A stretch of 64,000 nucleotides of DNA from Ciona savignyi. Taxonomy: Eukaryota; Chordata; Ascidiacea; Phlebobranchia; Cionidae. The translations under genes were made by a program, and so were the position numbers. The first letter of the stretch is position 1; each line of letters begins with the position of its first letter. The DNA lies in the NCBI GenBank assembly GCA_000149265.1, contig CH003410.1, positions 133,750 through 197,749 on the forward strand, read 5' to 3'. Under the pieces are notes generated by a model, which saw only the letters and a program-made list of their open reading frames with translations, had not been told where the DNA came from and did not search any database. Positions 1 to 10,497 of the stretch are shown one piece after another.

Positions 1-1
1 C

Positions 2-97
2 GAATGTGGGGCTGGGGTGTTTATGGCTTCCCACTTTGACCGGCAATACTGCGGCAAATGTGGCCTTACATACGTCTTCAAACCAGAGGGCGAATAA
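2..97 (+). CDS. RPS27A: Ubiquitin-40S ribosomal protein eS31 (S27a), C-terminal exon (partial)
   Basis: The open frame at the left edge translates to the conserved carboxyl end of the ubiquitin-S27a fusion. It holds [14 protein letters not shown] followed by a CGKCG knuckle, the second half of the C4 zinc finger, and stops at 95-97. In this family the N-terminal ubiquitin is cleaved off and the S27a part joins the 40S subunit head in the cytoplasm. Only the last 31 residues are in the window; ubiquitin and the first zinc-finger cysteines lie to the left. The TAA stop is embedded in an AATAAA (93-98) and a second AATAAA sits at 109-114, so the 3'UTR appears very short. The identification rests on the zinc-finger spacing and near-identity to the animal protein. 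Confidence 0.93.
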   Translation, partial: ECGAGVFMASHFDRQYCGKCGLTYVFKPEGE

Positions 98-744
98 ATG
101 GAAAGCACAATAAAATTATTTCAGAATCAAGCTTGTTTTCTCTATTTAATTTTGGTAATGCTATGATGAAATTGCATGTGGGTTTTAATATGAGCTGTTC
201 GCAGTTCAGCTGATTCCACACGCCATCCTCTGAGCATTTTACAACCTTAATCTGCCAAATAGTCCTTTGATATTACAAAAACAATAGTTTGTTTTTGGTA
301 TACTTTTGAGGTTTGGGTAATGGTTGGTCTACTTAGATTCAATAATCATCGGCACAAGGGGAAAAGAGTGGAGAATGGGTATTTTCGTCATTAACAGGAG
401 CGGGACTGGGTAAGGGTAAATACATATCTTTATACAGACCTCTTATAAAGAGAGTTCATATGGATAAAGAAGGTTGTCCCGAAAGAAGTAAAAACTACTA
501 CAAATGTGTATATTTGGTTATAGCTTTATGTTTGCATGTCCCTTTTCGCCATGTTAATTACGAGGCTAGTTTGCCAAGCCCTTATAAAATATCTAAAAAC
601 TCAAGTTTCAAATAAATAGAGAATCTAAATACAAAAAAACATGAGCACACCCCATATTATCTTTATAACAACCAGATATTCAATACTGCTGAAATTATAG
701 CATGACATACCTGTCGATATTCGCAATAAGTATTATAAGCTTGT
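98..744. other. Intergenic stretch after RPS27A
   Basis: AT-rich sequence between the RPS27A poly(A) signals and the first peptide-gene relic. No open frame with splice sites or family similarity and no clear repeat was seen. Confidence 0.5.
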
Positions 745-1279
745 GTATAATATCTCTTACAACGAAAATTATTAAAGCACAATTTGTTTATGCAGATTTT
801 ATTTGACTTGAAATCAACGATACTGCATTGATAGATCTGTAAATTAAAACAGAAAAAAATTAGTTTAGTTTATTTTTTTCCACGAGTAAACGAAAAAATG
901 GCAAAACGACAGCCGTGGGCAAAACCAATCAATTATCGAGTTTTAGTACAATTAGACGTGGCCGTCAAAGCGCGAATTAAACTAGTAATAATGCGATCCA
1001 AGTGAAAAACAGCGAAAACTTGAACGATTTTAAATGTACAAATATTCACCTTGTGCTCCATCATTTGCTGACATCTTCTTTAAAGCGTCCAAATCTGTAA
1101 TTTTAGTCAAGAAATAAAGTAAAATCTCAACTTTAACCCAGGGTATTGATATGTATAGGAGCCTTAATTTTTATATGACGAGTTTTAATACCTACATGTT
1201 ATTGTGATCGAAAACATAAAATTAAAAAAACGTTTCTTCTTTCTCGACAGGATGGTTACTGTTTATTCCCAGTAGCATG
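745..1279 (-). pseudogene. Cationic peptide gene copy A, truncated relic (exon 2 deleted)
   Basis: Read on the minus strand this matches the other peptide genes in three blocks. A 3'UTR exon (about 780-838) has the AATAAA of the family. An exon-3 equivalent (about 1034-1099) sits behind a TTACAG acceptor. The upstream region (about 1226-1279) keeps one copy of the AACGTTTC promoter box. The signal-peptide/cationic exon, the 5'UTR exon and the TATA region are absent: intron 2 sequence runs directly into promoter sequence. It cannot make the secreted peptide. It was the divergent partner of copy B before an LTR element entered between them. Confidence 0.8.
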
Positions 1280-1828
1280 TGTGGAGCTCGCTATAGTTAA
1301 AGTTTATTAGTCGTCGTCGTTAGCTGCTGGGTTGAGGCACTACCTGACGTTCTAGCGAGCCGCGCTGTGATCGAGGTTATTCTTCGATTCACTGGACGCT
1401 TTAAACCACATAACGCTGCCTCCGTCTAATACTCTTGGTTTCAGAATCTAAGTCAAAGTCTCAGCATAAGGTTTATTCTTCATCTTAGATACACACGTCA
1501 TACAGTCATAGTTTCAGTTTGATAGTTAGTTTCGTTTTTGTTATATCTTTCTATCAACCACAATCGGTTATATAGGAAACTCTTACGTGGATAGAAAAGT
1601 GCTCTGGGGCAATACAAAGCCACCAGACAGAACGTTTTAATTGTTCTGTGAAAATTACTCTTAAATGTTTACATGCGGAGAATAACATGTCAAAAAAACG
1701 ATAATACACGCGGTAAGCAACCAATAAAACAATTAAAACACGTATAAGCTGACGTTGTCTTTTCCGTCGTCGAACAGGCGCTATACATATTTTAATATAC
1801 ATAAAAGTATAAACTTGCGGATGCAACA
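1280..1828 (-). repeat. 3' LTR of the 1280-5864 element
   Basis: 549 bp; no difference was found by eye from the copy at 5316-5864. It contains a chance minus-strand open frame of about 90 codons present in both copies, which has no recognised similarity and is treated as non-genic. Confidence 0.88.
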
Positions 1829-2015
1829 ACACTTCCTTTTTTCCACGTTTTTTAACTTTTGAATAATATAAACAAGATCACGTTGTGCATCCCGGAAGTT
1901 CAGGCAAAATGATCGTTGAATTGATAGGTCCACGATTCCACGCAGTCTTGAAAATTTGACATGCTAATTTCTGCAAATACTAGAAACATGGTTGGGCGAA
2001 TAAATACAGGGCTAT

Positions 2016-3753
2016 AGATGGCGTATAACCAATTAAGACCTCTATGAACGGCAGGATGTGACGAGTGGTACCCTCCATGAGTCATTGTTTTTAAACGAGT
2101 GTTTTGCTGAGTAACAATGGTGGTGATTCCCCAACGTTTGTTTTGTTGAAAGCAGCATGTGCTAGGCTGCGCGCCGGTGTTCTCGTTTAGCTGTAAAGTT
2201 TTGTAATCGTGGAGCAGTGCTTTGTAAAATAAAGGTGTTGAATGTGCATCTGCTAGCTGTTTTGTTGGAAAAAAGTTGCCGATGTACGAAGGGGTATGGG
2301 CTCAAAATTTTTAAACAAAATTTTGTAGGGTTTTGAGTTTAGGTTGCAGATCCAAGCTTCAATTTTAAATTGTGAAAAAATCTAAGACTTCCTATGTCAG
2401 GATTTTGAGTGACAGTCGTTTTTGTGAGGTCAGTTTGCATTGGAGAGATAGGGAAAATAATTAGTTGAACGCCTCCTAAATGAAAAACGGGCTATTTTGA
2501 ATTTTTTGCCAAAATCTCCAAATTTATAGAAATTTGAGTGTGGATAAATGTTACTAGTCAACTGTTTGTCTAAAATCTTACACTTAATTACTTATGCTAA
2601 TTAGCAAAGTAATTAATTAGTCATATTTCCTCATTTTTGGTTATTTTCACTCCTGTAGAGGGTCGTTCGGATATTTTTTCAAGAACCTAACTTCGAATGG
2701 CTTTTATAAATACCAGACAATCTTTCGATACAGGTTGTTAATACGATTTGTGATATAGGACTGAAAAATGTACTCCTCTTGGTATCCACATGTGTACCTT
2801 TTTTTCATATTTTTCAATTTTTGGGCAGGTGTGAAGGCCTAGATTTGTTGTTGGACACTTATGCATACAGAAGATATAAAAACTTACCAATCCTAACCAT
2901 CCTTGATTGTCAAACATTGGTGAAAGAAGTGGAGGCGGACAAAATGTGGTCACACGAGGCTCAAAGGTGACATTGGGTGTGTTTTTTTACTCAAAAACAA
3001 CTATTTGTACCCTGGTTATGGACTTTAAACCTTTCAAATTACAGTGAAAAAATGTGCTGAAACTTGTGGAACATCAAGCAGTGAATTTTAATGTGTACGA
3101 AGAGTTTCAGTCATCACCAGTGACACTGTCGCCAAATGAAATCTACAGAATGACCACCCTTCAGTCGAAGGCCTGTAATAGCCGAAGCAGTCAACAGAAA
3201 CGGTTAAAATTTGGACCGGAGTCTCACAGAATGACCTCTACTAGTAAGTTCGAACAGTTTAAACCAAACTGGAACGGTCACCGGTTCCAAGATGGCGTAT
3301 AACCAATTAAGACCTCTATGAACGGCAGGATGTGACGAGTGGTACCCTCCATGAGTCATTGTTTTTAAACGAGTGTTTTGCTGAGTAACAATGGTGGTGA
3401 TTCCCCAACGTTTGTTTTGTTGAAAGCAGCATGTGCTAGGCTGGCGCGCCGGTGTTCTCGTTTAGCTGTAAAGTTTTGTAATCGTGGAGCAGTGCTTTGT
3501 AAAATAAAGGTGTTGAATGTGCATCTGCTAGCTGTTTTGTTGGAAAAAAGTTGCCGATGTACGAAGGGGTATGGGCTCAAAATTTTTAAACAAAATTTTG
3601 TAGGGTTTTGAGTTTAGGTTGCAGATCCAAGCTTCAATTTTAAATTGTGAAAAAATCTAAGACTTCCTATGTCAGGATTTTGAGTGACAGTCGTTTTTGT
3701 GAGGTCAGTTTGCATTGGAGAGATAGGGAAAATAATTAGTTGAACGCCTCCTA
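2016..3753 (+). mobile_element. Unclassified composite element with 463-bp terminal direct repeats, copy 1
   Basis: Terminal direct repeats 2016-2478 and 3290-3753 flank an 812-bp core. The ends of each terminal repeat are imperfect inverted repeats (GGCGTATAACCAATTA against GGCGTTCAACTAATTA), and the ends are not TG...CA, so this is not a standard LTR. The core contains an exon-like block (about 2828-2967) bounded by AG and GT and a short open frame at 3054-3302 that runs into the right repeat. A second full copy lies at 27350-29089. No clear target duplication is visible. It is nested inside the LTR element and so inserted there. No transposase or reverse transcriptase was recognised. Confidence 0.75.
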
Positions 3754-5315
3754 TACAATTATGCATAACGGTTTGGTGCAATGTGTGTAAGTGCGTGAAT
3801 CGTGATATAAATGTAAACGTAGCCTATAGTGAATATGTGTCGTCTCATATCAAGGTAGCAACGCCACGACTTGCATATAACATAAGCCCTTTTTAAATAT
3901 GTGCCAGCAAATTAAATTAAAACCGGAGCGTCCTTTGGCTGGTGTCAAACGGGGAATAAAAAAACAAAGCGAACAATTAAACGAAGAGACAAAAGAACGA
4001 GCGACCTGTCATATAGGTTTTACGACTCGAATTGGATAACGGAAATAAACTCGCTCGGGAGTATTTCTATAGCAATAGACAAAGGCAATTAAACATATGC
4101 CGTATAACGTCATTAAACTGTGCGGTGTTTGTAAAATCCTGTTTTACACCCGAAATATATTCGGAACATCCGACACATTGACTAAGAGGCGATTAGACAA
4201 TTAAACATCGCATATTAAATGCGGCGCGATTACAATAGCTATACAGAAGTATGCTTGCATGGTTCAGTAAGCTAATTGACGTTTGATATACGTCGTAAGG
4301 CGTAGGCCTATACGCCCACCTATTTCATCAGGCTGAGCGCGAACACTACGGTTGTGGGGCAATTAATAGACTTGGCCCGAGAAGAAACAATAATATGGCG
4401 CGGTGAGAACTAGTATAACCGCGAGAACGACGCATCGTTTGCGCAAAAGAACAATAAGACGGAGCGATTGATGCCTAGTAGGCTCCATCACTGAACAGGC
4501 CCATAGACGGACAGTCCAAAATCAATACTCGTTTGACATATATGCGCGTATTAGACCGAATAAATGCGCGTTGCATGGCATGATTAACTTAGGGTCATGA
4601 TAGCATAATCGTTAAAGCGTTACTGACCTTGTATAAGACGGATTGTATGCAGAATGTGAGAATCTTCGATTGTACGCGTATGGTACAAGAACCGCTGAAT
4701 AAGCGAGTTTGCTCTTTGTGTTTGTAAGAAGTCTGTAGAGTGAAACACCGAGATTATACATTCTTGCAATAGCCTATAGTATTATCGAACCAATCCAGAA
4801 CCACTAATATTTGCAATTCGTTAAAGATTAAAAAAACTAAATGGGATAAAAGAATATCTATATAAAACAAAAATAAATAACAATACAATCCTTTTAAACG
4901 TTCGTAAAAGTATCGGCGTCATTTCTTCTTTCGTCGACAGATTTCTTCGACGATGCCTTGAACTTGAGTTGAAATAGATAGCGTTGTCTTTTTGAATGGC
5001 TGCCAACATCGACCAGCGAAATCGGGGCGTTTCGTACTTGCTTCTTAAAGTTAATTTGACGTTGCTTCTTAAAACTGGTAGCTGTGTCTTTCAGGTTTCT
5101 TGTCGACGTCTCGACTCGATGAAAATACACAGTCCGTGCACAATGGAGATGACTTGAGACTTAATTGACCGACTCGTCGTTGCGTATGAAATTGAAACTT
5201 CGAATTGAAGTTCACGTCGAAAATTGTCCGCTTGTTTTGGTCTTCTTTAAAACAAGATTGGGTCACACACTCTTCTTGAGAAAGTTGCGCGTTCAAATTA
5301 CGTCGGTTTCAACAA

Positions 5316-5864
5316 TGTGGAGCTCGCTATAGTTAAAGTTTATTAGTCGTCGTCGTTAGCTGCTGGGTTGAGGCACTACCTGACGTTCTAGCGAGCCGCG
5401 CTGTGATCGAGGTTATTCTTCGATTCACTGGACGCTTTAAACCACATAACGCTGCCTCCGTCTAATACTCTTGGTTTCAGAATCTAAGTCAAAGTCTCAG
5501 CATAAGGTTTATTCTTCATCTTAGATACACACGTCATACAGTCATAGTTTCAGTTTGATAGTTAGTTTCGTTTTTGTTATATCTTTCTATCAACCACAAT
5601 CGGTTATATAGGAAACTCTTACGTGGATAGAAAAGTGCTCTGGGGCAATACAAAGCCACCAGACAGAACGTTTTAATTGTTCTGTGAAAATTACTCTTAA
5701 ATGTTTACATGCGGAGAATAACATGTCAAAAAAACGATAATACACGCGGTAAGCAACCAATAAAACAATTAAAACACGTATAAGCTGACGTTGTCTTTTC
5801 CGTCGTCGAACAGGCGCTATACATATTTTAATATACATAAAAGTATAAACTTGCGGATGCAACA
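5316..5864 (-). repeat. 5' LTR of the 1280-5864 element
   Basis: 549 bp, followed directly by the CATG target duplication at 5865-5868 and then by the peptide-gene upstream sequence. On the minus strand the TATA-like CCTATATAACC and an AATAAA further on are arranged as in an LTR promoter and polyadenylation region. Confidence 0.88.
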
Positions 5865-5868
5865 CATG

Positions 5869-6440
5869 TTATTGAAGCTTCTGGGATGAAAACGACGAGT
5901 TGCTCGCTTTAACAAAAGAGGAAGTTTTCTGCAACTTAATAATTAATTTGAAATGAAAACATTTCGCCAAACAATAAAACACATTTTTACCCCGCTCAGT
6001 TTGTAACCCGCGATAATCTGTGATAACTTGTGATTGTTTCGTTACTAAGTCTGTTTGATTGTAGAGATTTGTATATGGTGTGCTAATCATTCGGCAGCCA
6101 ACTTTTTTATGTTTTTTTCGTGGCCTTAAAAACGAGTCCATCGCGGGTTCCAAACTCAGCCGCATAAAGATGTTTTTTTATTGTTTGGCGAAATGTTTTT
6201 ATTGCAAATTGATTATAAAGTTTGCAGAAAACGTCCTCTTTTGTCAAAGCGAGCAACTTGTTGCTTCTATCCCAGAAGCTTCAATAACATGCTTCTGGGA
6301 ATAAACAGTAGCCATTCTGTCGAGAAGGAAGAAACGTTTTCGCATTGCAATACGAAGAAACGTTTTCGCAGCCACTAGACGTTCAGTTAGTTATAAGAAC
6401 AAGTTTACTGCTACGGATAAACACATTTGTTGACTAGAAA
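5869..6440 (+). promoter_or_regulatory. Upstream region of peptide gene B with half palindrome and promoter boxes
   Basis: This holds one arm-loop-arm of the inverted repeat seen upstream of all pairs. Two GAAACGTTTTCGCA boxes at 6331-6344 and 6357-6370 are 26 bp apart, followed by TATAAG at 6392-6397 and a first-exon donor GGTAAGT at 6441. A short tRNA-like segment forms the loop (about 6040-6140). The left arm is cut by the LTR insertion. Confidence 0.7.
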
Positions 6441-6495
6441 GGTAAGTGGTCTGGTATCTGTATGTTAGCGATATTTAAAGTTAGCCTTGTCACAG

Positions 6496-6907
6496 ATGAA
6501 CAAGTTACTTCTCGTACTTCTGATGCTGGCCATCGGGCTAGTTATGCTGAGCGAACAAACCGATGCATGGCGTCGTCGTCGCCTGGACAGCCGCAGACGC
6601 TGGATATACTTCAATGAACAAGCCAACAAAATGCTAGGTATATTATTTTAAATGTGAAAAGGCTGTTCAGTTTATTGCTGACCAAAGCGCCTTTTATACC
6701 GATAAATTCTCTGCTCTGCTAGGTTAAACTAATTAATGTAAATTTTATGTTTTGTATCACAATAACATGTAGATATTAAAACTCATCATATAGAAATTAA
6801 AGCTCCTCCTATACATATCAATTCCCTGGGTTAAAGTTGACATGTTAATTTATTTCTTGACTAAAATTACAGATTTGGACGCTATAAAAAAGATGTCAGT
6901 AAAATGA
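6496..6907 (+). CDS. Secreted cationic peptide precursor, copy B (divergent tail)
   Basis: Exons 6496-6637 and 6873-6907 encode about 58 residues. A non-coding first exon ends at the donor GGTAAGT (6441). The coding exon begins exactly at the acceptor CACAG|ATG. Residues 1-24 form a hydrophobic signal peptide ending SEQTDA, and the predicted mature part begins WRRRRLDSRRRW. Exon 3 differs from copies C-F by two extra bases, so the usual acidic EEDVSKL tail is read in another frame and becomes LDAIKKMSVK, which is basic. The unspliced frame would instead stop at 6649-6651. The 3'UTR exon starts at 7181, with AATAAA at 7214-7219. Signal + Arg-rich core + short tail resembles tunicate haemocyte antimicrobial peptide precursors; antimicrobial function is inference. 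Confidence 0.75.
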
Positions 6908-7993
6908 TGGGACAAGAGGTGAAAATTTGTGAATTTAGAAACGTTCAAGTTTTCGTTTTTTTTTACTTGAATCGCATTATTACCAGTTTTATTCTTGGGT
7001 GTGACTGCCACGTCTATTTGTACTAAAACTCGATAATTGATTGGTTTTAAAACGTGTTTTAACGACTGTCGTTTTGCCGTTTATTTACCAAATTTTTTTT
7101 TAAAGTCTTGGATCGTGTTTTAATCGTGGAAAAAATAATCTAAACTAAACTAATTTATGTTTTTCTGTTTTAATTTACAGATCTATCAATGCAGTATCGT
7201 TGATTTCAAGTCGAATAAAATCTGCATAGACAAATTGTATTTTAATAATTTTCGTTAAAAGAGCATGACTACCGTTTTGCAATTGTTCAGCACCCGCTGT
7301 TATTCTATAACAGCCGATATTTCGGAACTGGTAATGATTATTCACTTTAAATTGTAAGAAAAAATTGTAGGTGAATTAAATAAACTGAGAAAGTGACAAA
7401 CACACACTAAGTACCACAATTTTCCGGGAAACCCCAATTACTTAACCACACTCAAACCACAGATTAGTCTGCTTTAACTTCTCATAATAACAGTTAAGAA
7501 AGCAGACCACCCGTTCGTTTCAATGAGAAAAAATAGATACCAAGCTTGGATTGGTAAATCGGGAATCCATTAATTTCTGCTTGAAGAAACAAACGTTATA
7601 CACTTTATTTTAGGATATACCAAAAGTGATTAGGTGGCCAGGAAACCCGATCGTTTCTGCATGCAAAAAAATATAGCGTACACTCAAAAGGGGTTTTAAA
7701 AACAGTGGTGGTTCAAACGTGGTTGACACTCTCTAGTTGTAAGCTTTAGTTTTGTTGGTAGGTTTTTGATGAATAAAACCGATAAAGGGCTGATTGTCAA
7801 GTTTTGACTGAATTCGTATCAGCAACACTTTGGTAGTAAACTGTAACTGATGCTGGTTCTGTGGCGCCTAATACAATTGTAAAAGCAAAAGTAAAATATT
7901 GTGGTTATTTTTTAAAGTATTTTTTTTTATAAACTTATGACAGTTACGCTAATAAGGTACGTTAGATGTTTTTAGCAAAGTATTGTATAGGCT

Positions 7994-8423
7994 TGTTGCA
8001 ACCAACTGGTTTTAGCGGGTTTTGAACCGGGTAAAAGAAGGGTGAACATAGGTTAAGTATTTTATTGGGTTTTTACGCAAGGTACAGCAAGGAAGAGCGC
8101 TGTACACAGGGCATAGCTTAGGTAGGTATAGGTAAGGGTTTTGAGAGAGCAGCAGAACCAAACGAGGCTCTACTAAAATGCTCTCTGATATTACGAAATC
8201 TTATACAGTTTATATAGACACATAACAGGAAACACATGTTTGTATACACGAGGCGTAAACGCTGTTAATCAGAAAACTCGCGGGAAATAATTCATCGACT
8301 GAAATGTCCAAAACAGGAAATTAATCGCGACTTCCCGATGCATACAATATGGACACATGGCATGGCGCGATCTAGTTGTTAAAATATATTATATTACAAT
8401 TATAAACGTGTGGGATTCCCACA
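7994..8423. mobile_element. Solo LTR, 430 bp
   Basis: Starts TGTTGCAACC and ends ATTCCCACA, with the 4-bp duplication GGCT on both sides (7990-7993 and 8424-8427). The paralogous flank at about 13335-13365 runs through the site without it, giving an empty-site control. Its first bases resemble the minus-strand start of the LTR at 5316-5864 (TGTTGCATCC), so the two may be related families. No internal region or partner LTR is present, which fits LTR-LTR recombination. Confidence 0.8.
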
Positions 8424-8556
8424 GGCTCGAGCATAATATCTCGTATATGTTATGTCAATGAAATTACTAAAACACAATTTGTTTATGCAGAATTTATTAG
8501 AATTTACGTGACTTTTAATCAATGATAAAACTCGAAAGTTTCTAAACTCACAAGAT

Positions 8557-8987
8557 CTACACGTTGTGTCCCATCAATTTACTGACATCTTCTTCAGTGC
8601 CCGTTTCTGTAATTTTGGCCAAGATATAATTTAAATTCGCCATTTTAACTTAGGGATTTGATGTGTATATATAGGAGCTTTAAGTTCTATAGCACGAGTT
8701 TTAACTTATAAATTTTGTTGTGATCAAAAACGTAAAATTTACATTAATTAGTTTAACCCAGCAGAGCAGAGAATATATCGGTATAAAAGGCGCTTTGGCC
8801 ACCAATAAACCGAATAGGCTTTTTATATTTAAAATAATATACCTAGCATTTTGTTGGCTTGTTCATTGAGGAATAGCAGGCCGCCTCTACGTCTGTCCAG
8901 GCGACGACGACGCCATGCATCGGTTTGTTCGCTCAGCATAACTAGCCCGATGGCCAGCATCAGAAGTACGAAAAGTAACTTGTTCAT
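8557..8987 (-). CDS. Secreted cationic peptide precursor, copy C
   Basis: Minus-strand exons 8843-8987 and 8557-8606 encode about 64 residues. The ATG at 8987-8985 directly follows a CACAG acceptor, and the 5'UTR exon ends at a GTAAGT donor at 9041. Residues 1-24 are a signal peptide (LLMLAIGLVML core, SEQTDA end). The core starts WRRRRLDRRRGG and is followed by LLFLNEQANKML. Exon 3 supplies the acidic tail containing TEEDVSKLMGHNV. Minus-strand AATAAA lies at 8493-8498, but the last intron and 3'UTR exon look partly deleted compared with D. The copy is divergent from D, with start codons 840 bp apart. Lumen or extracellular action is inferred from the signal; no homologue was looked up. Confidence 0.78.
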
Positions 8988-9049
8988 CTGTGACAAGGCT
9001 GACTTTAAATATCGCAAACATTAGGATACCAGACCACTTACCGTTTTAG

Positions 9050-9770
9050 TCAGTTTCAGCAAATTTATTTCTCCGTGGCAGTAAACTTGTTTAATTTATA
9101 ACTAACTTAACGTCTCTAGAGGCTGCGAAAACGTTTCTTCGTATTGCACTGCGAAAACGTTTCTTCCTTCTCGACAGGATGACTGCTGTTTATTCCCAGT
9201 AGTATGGTATTGAAGCTTCTGAGATGGAAACAACGAGTTGCTCGCTTTGACAAATGAGGACGTTTTCTGCAAACTTAATAATCATTTTGCAATGAAAACA
9301 TTTCGCCAAACAATAAAAAAACACATTTTTACTCGGTTCAGTTTGGAATCCGTAGTGGACTCGTCACTAAGGTCGTTTGATTGTAGAGATTTGTATATGG
9401 TGTGCTATCCATTAGGCCGCCAACTTATTTAATGTTCTTTTTGCAGCCTTAGTGACGAGTCCATCACCGGGTTCAAACTGCGCCGAATAAAGATGTTTTT
9501 TTATTGTTTGGCGAAATGTTTTCATTGCAATATGATTATAAAGTTTGCAGAAAACGTCTTCTTTTGTTAAATCGAGAAACTGGTTGTTTTCATCCCAGAA
9601 GCTTCAATATCATGCTACTGGGAATAAACAGTAACCATCCTGTCGAGAAGGAAGAAACGTTTTCGCAGTGCAATACGAAGAAACGTTTTCGCAGCCACCA
9701 GACGTTTAGTTAGTTATAAAAACACAAGTTTACTGCCACGGAGAAATAAATTTGCTGAAACTGACTACAA
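9050..9770. promoter_or_regulatory. Shared palindromic bidirectional promoter of peptide genes C and D
   Basis: The interval between the two first exons is a near-palindrome centred near 9407. Each side has two copies of the box GAAACGTTTTCGCA: 9124-9137 and 9150-9163 on minus, 9654-9667 and 9680-9693 on plus, each pair 26 bp apart. A TATA box points outward on each side (TTATAAAT near 9098 on minus, TATAAAAA at 9715-9722 on plus). The loop (about 9360-9465) is a tRNA-like SINE fragment. The layout predicts co-expression of the two genes; which factor binds the box is not known from sequence. Confidence 0.7.
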
Positions 9771-9826
9771 AGGTAAGAGGGTTGGTATCCAATTGTTGGC
9801 GATATTTAAAGTTAGCCTTGTCACAG

Positions 9827-10251
9827 ATGAACAAGTTACTTCTCATATTTCTGATGCTGGCCATCGGGCTAGTTATGCTGAGCGAACAAACCGATGCATG
9901 GGGTCGTCGTCGTGTGAACAGACGTAGACGCTGGATCTTGAGCAATGAACAAGTCAACAGGATGCCAGGTATAGCATTTTAAATCTAACACGACTATTCG
10001 GTTTATTGCTAACCGCAGCACCTTGCATACCGATATATTCTCTGCTCTGCTGGGTTGAACTAATTATTGTAAATTTTACGTTTTCGATCACAAAAGAATT
10101 TAGAAATTAATACTTGTACTATAGAACTTAAAGCTTCTTTATATACACATAAAATACCTAGGTTAATGTGGCGATGTATTATATCTTGGTCAAAATTACA
10201 GAAAAGGAAGCTGAAGAAGATGTTAGTAAATTGATAGGACACGACGTGTAG
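9827..10251 (+). CDS. Secreted cationic peptide precursor, copy D
   Basis: Exons 9827-9968 and 10202-10251 encode about 63 residues. The ATG abuts the acceptor TCACAG, and the 5'UTR exon ends at a GTAAGA donor at 9773. Residues 1-24 form the signal peptide, and the core begins WGRRRVNRRRRW. The tail encoded by exon 3 is acidic (KEAEEDVSKLIGHDV). After the stop a GTGAGT donor (from about 10257) leads to a 3'UTR exon at 10349 with AATAAA at 10387-10392. This is the clearest complete member and the reference for the family's four-exon structure. A signal, cationic core and anionic tail is the layout of several tunicate antimicrobial precursors; the activity itself is inferred. Confidence 0.82.
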
Positions 10252-10497
10252 AACTTGTGAGTTTAGAAACGTTTGAGTTTCCGCTGTTTTTAACTTAGAT
10301 CGCATTATTACCAGTTTTATTTACTTTTTTTTCTGTTTTTATTTACAGATCTATCAATGCAGTATCGTTGATTACAAGTTGAATCTAATAAAATCTGCAT
10401 AAACAAATTGTGTTTAAGTAAATTTCATTGTCGGGACATATACGAGATATTATGCACGAGTCTACAATACTTACTAAAAACTTTTAATGTACCTTAA

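Larger units (their letters stand above)
1280..5864 (-). mobile_element. LTR retrotransposon (non-autonomous), complete, minus orientation
   Basis: Two 549-bp terminal repeats, 1280-1828 and 5316-5864, appear identical by eye, each with TG...CA ends, and are flanked by the 4-bp duplication CATG (1276-1279 and 5865-5868). Removing element and duplication restores the upstream sequence seen intact in other peptide pairs (around 14155-14180). A purine tract adjoins the inner edge of 1280-1828 on the minus strand (about 1831-1845), and within the LTR a TATA box precedes an AATAAA on that strand, so 5316-5864 is the 5' LTR. The internal region has no recognisable gag or pol; it carries a nested composite element at 2016-3753 and only short minus-strand open frames near 4.8-5.3 kb. 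A 4-bp duplication is common in Ty3/gypsy-like elements; the class is inferred. Apparently identical LTRs suggest recent insertion. Confidence 0.88.

Noticed and set aside
1554..1832. 92-codon minus open frame, repeated at 5590-5865
   Set aside because: Both lie wholly in the paired LTRs; no family similarity, and the frame crosses the LTR promoter region.
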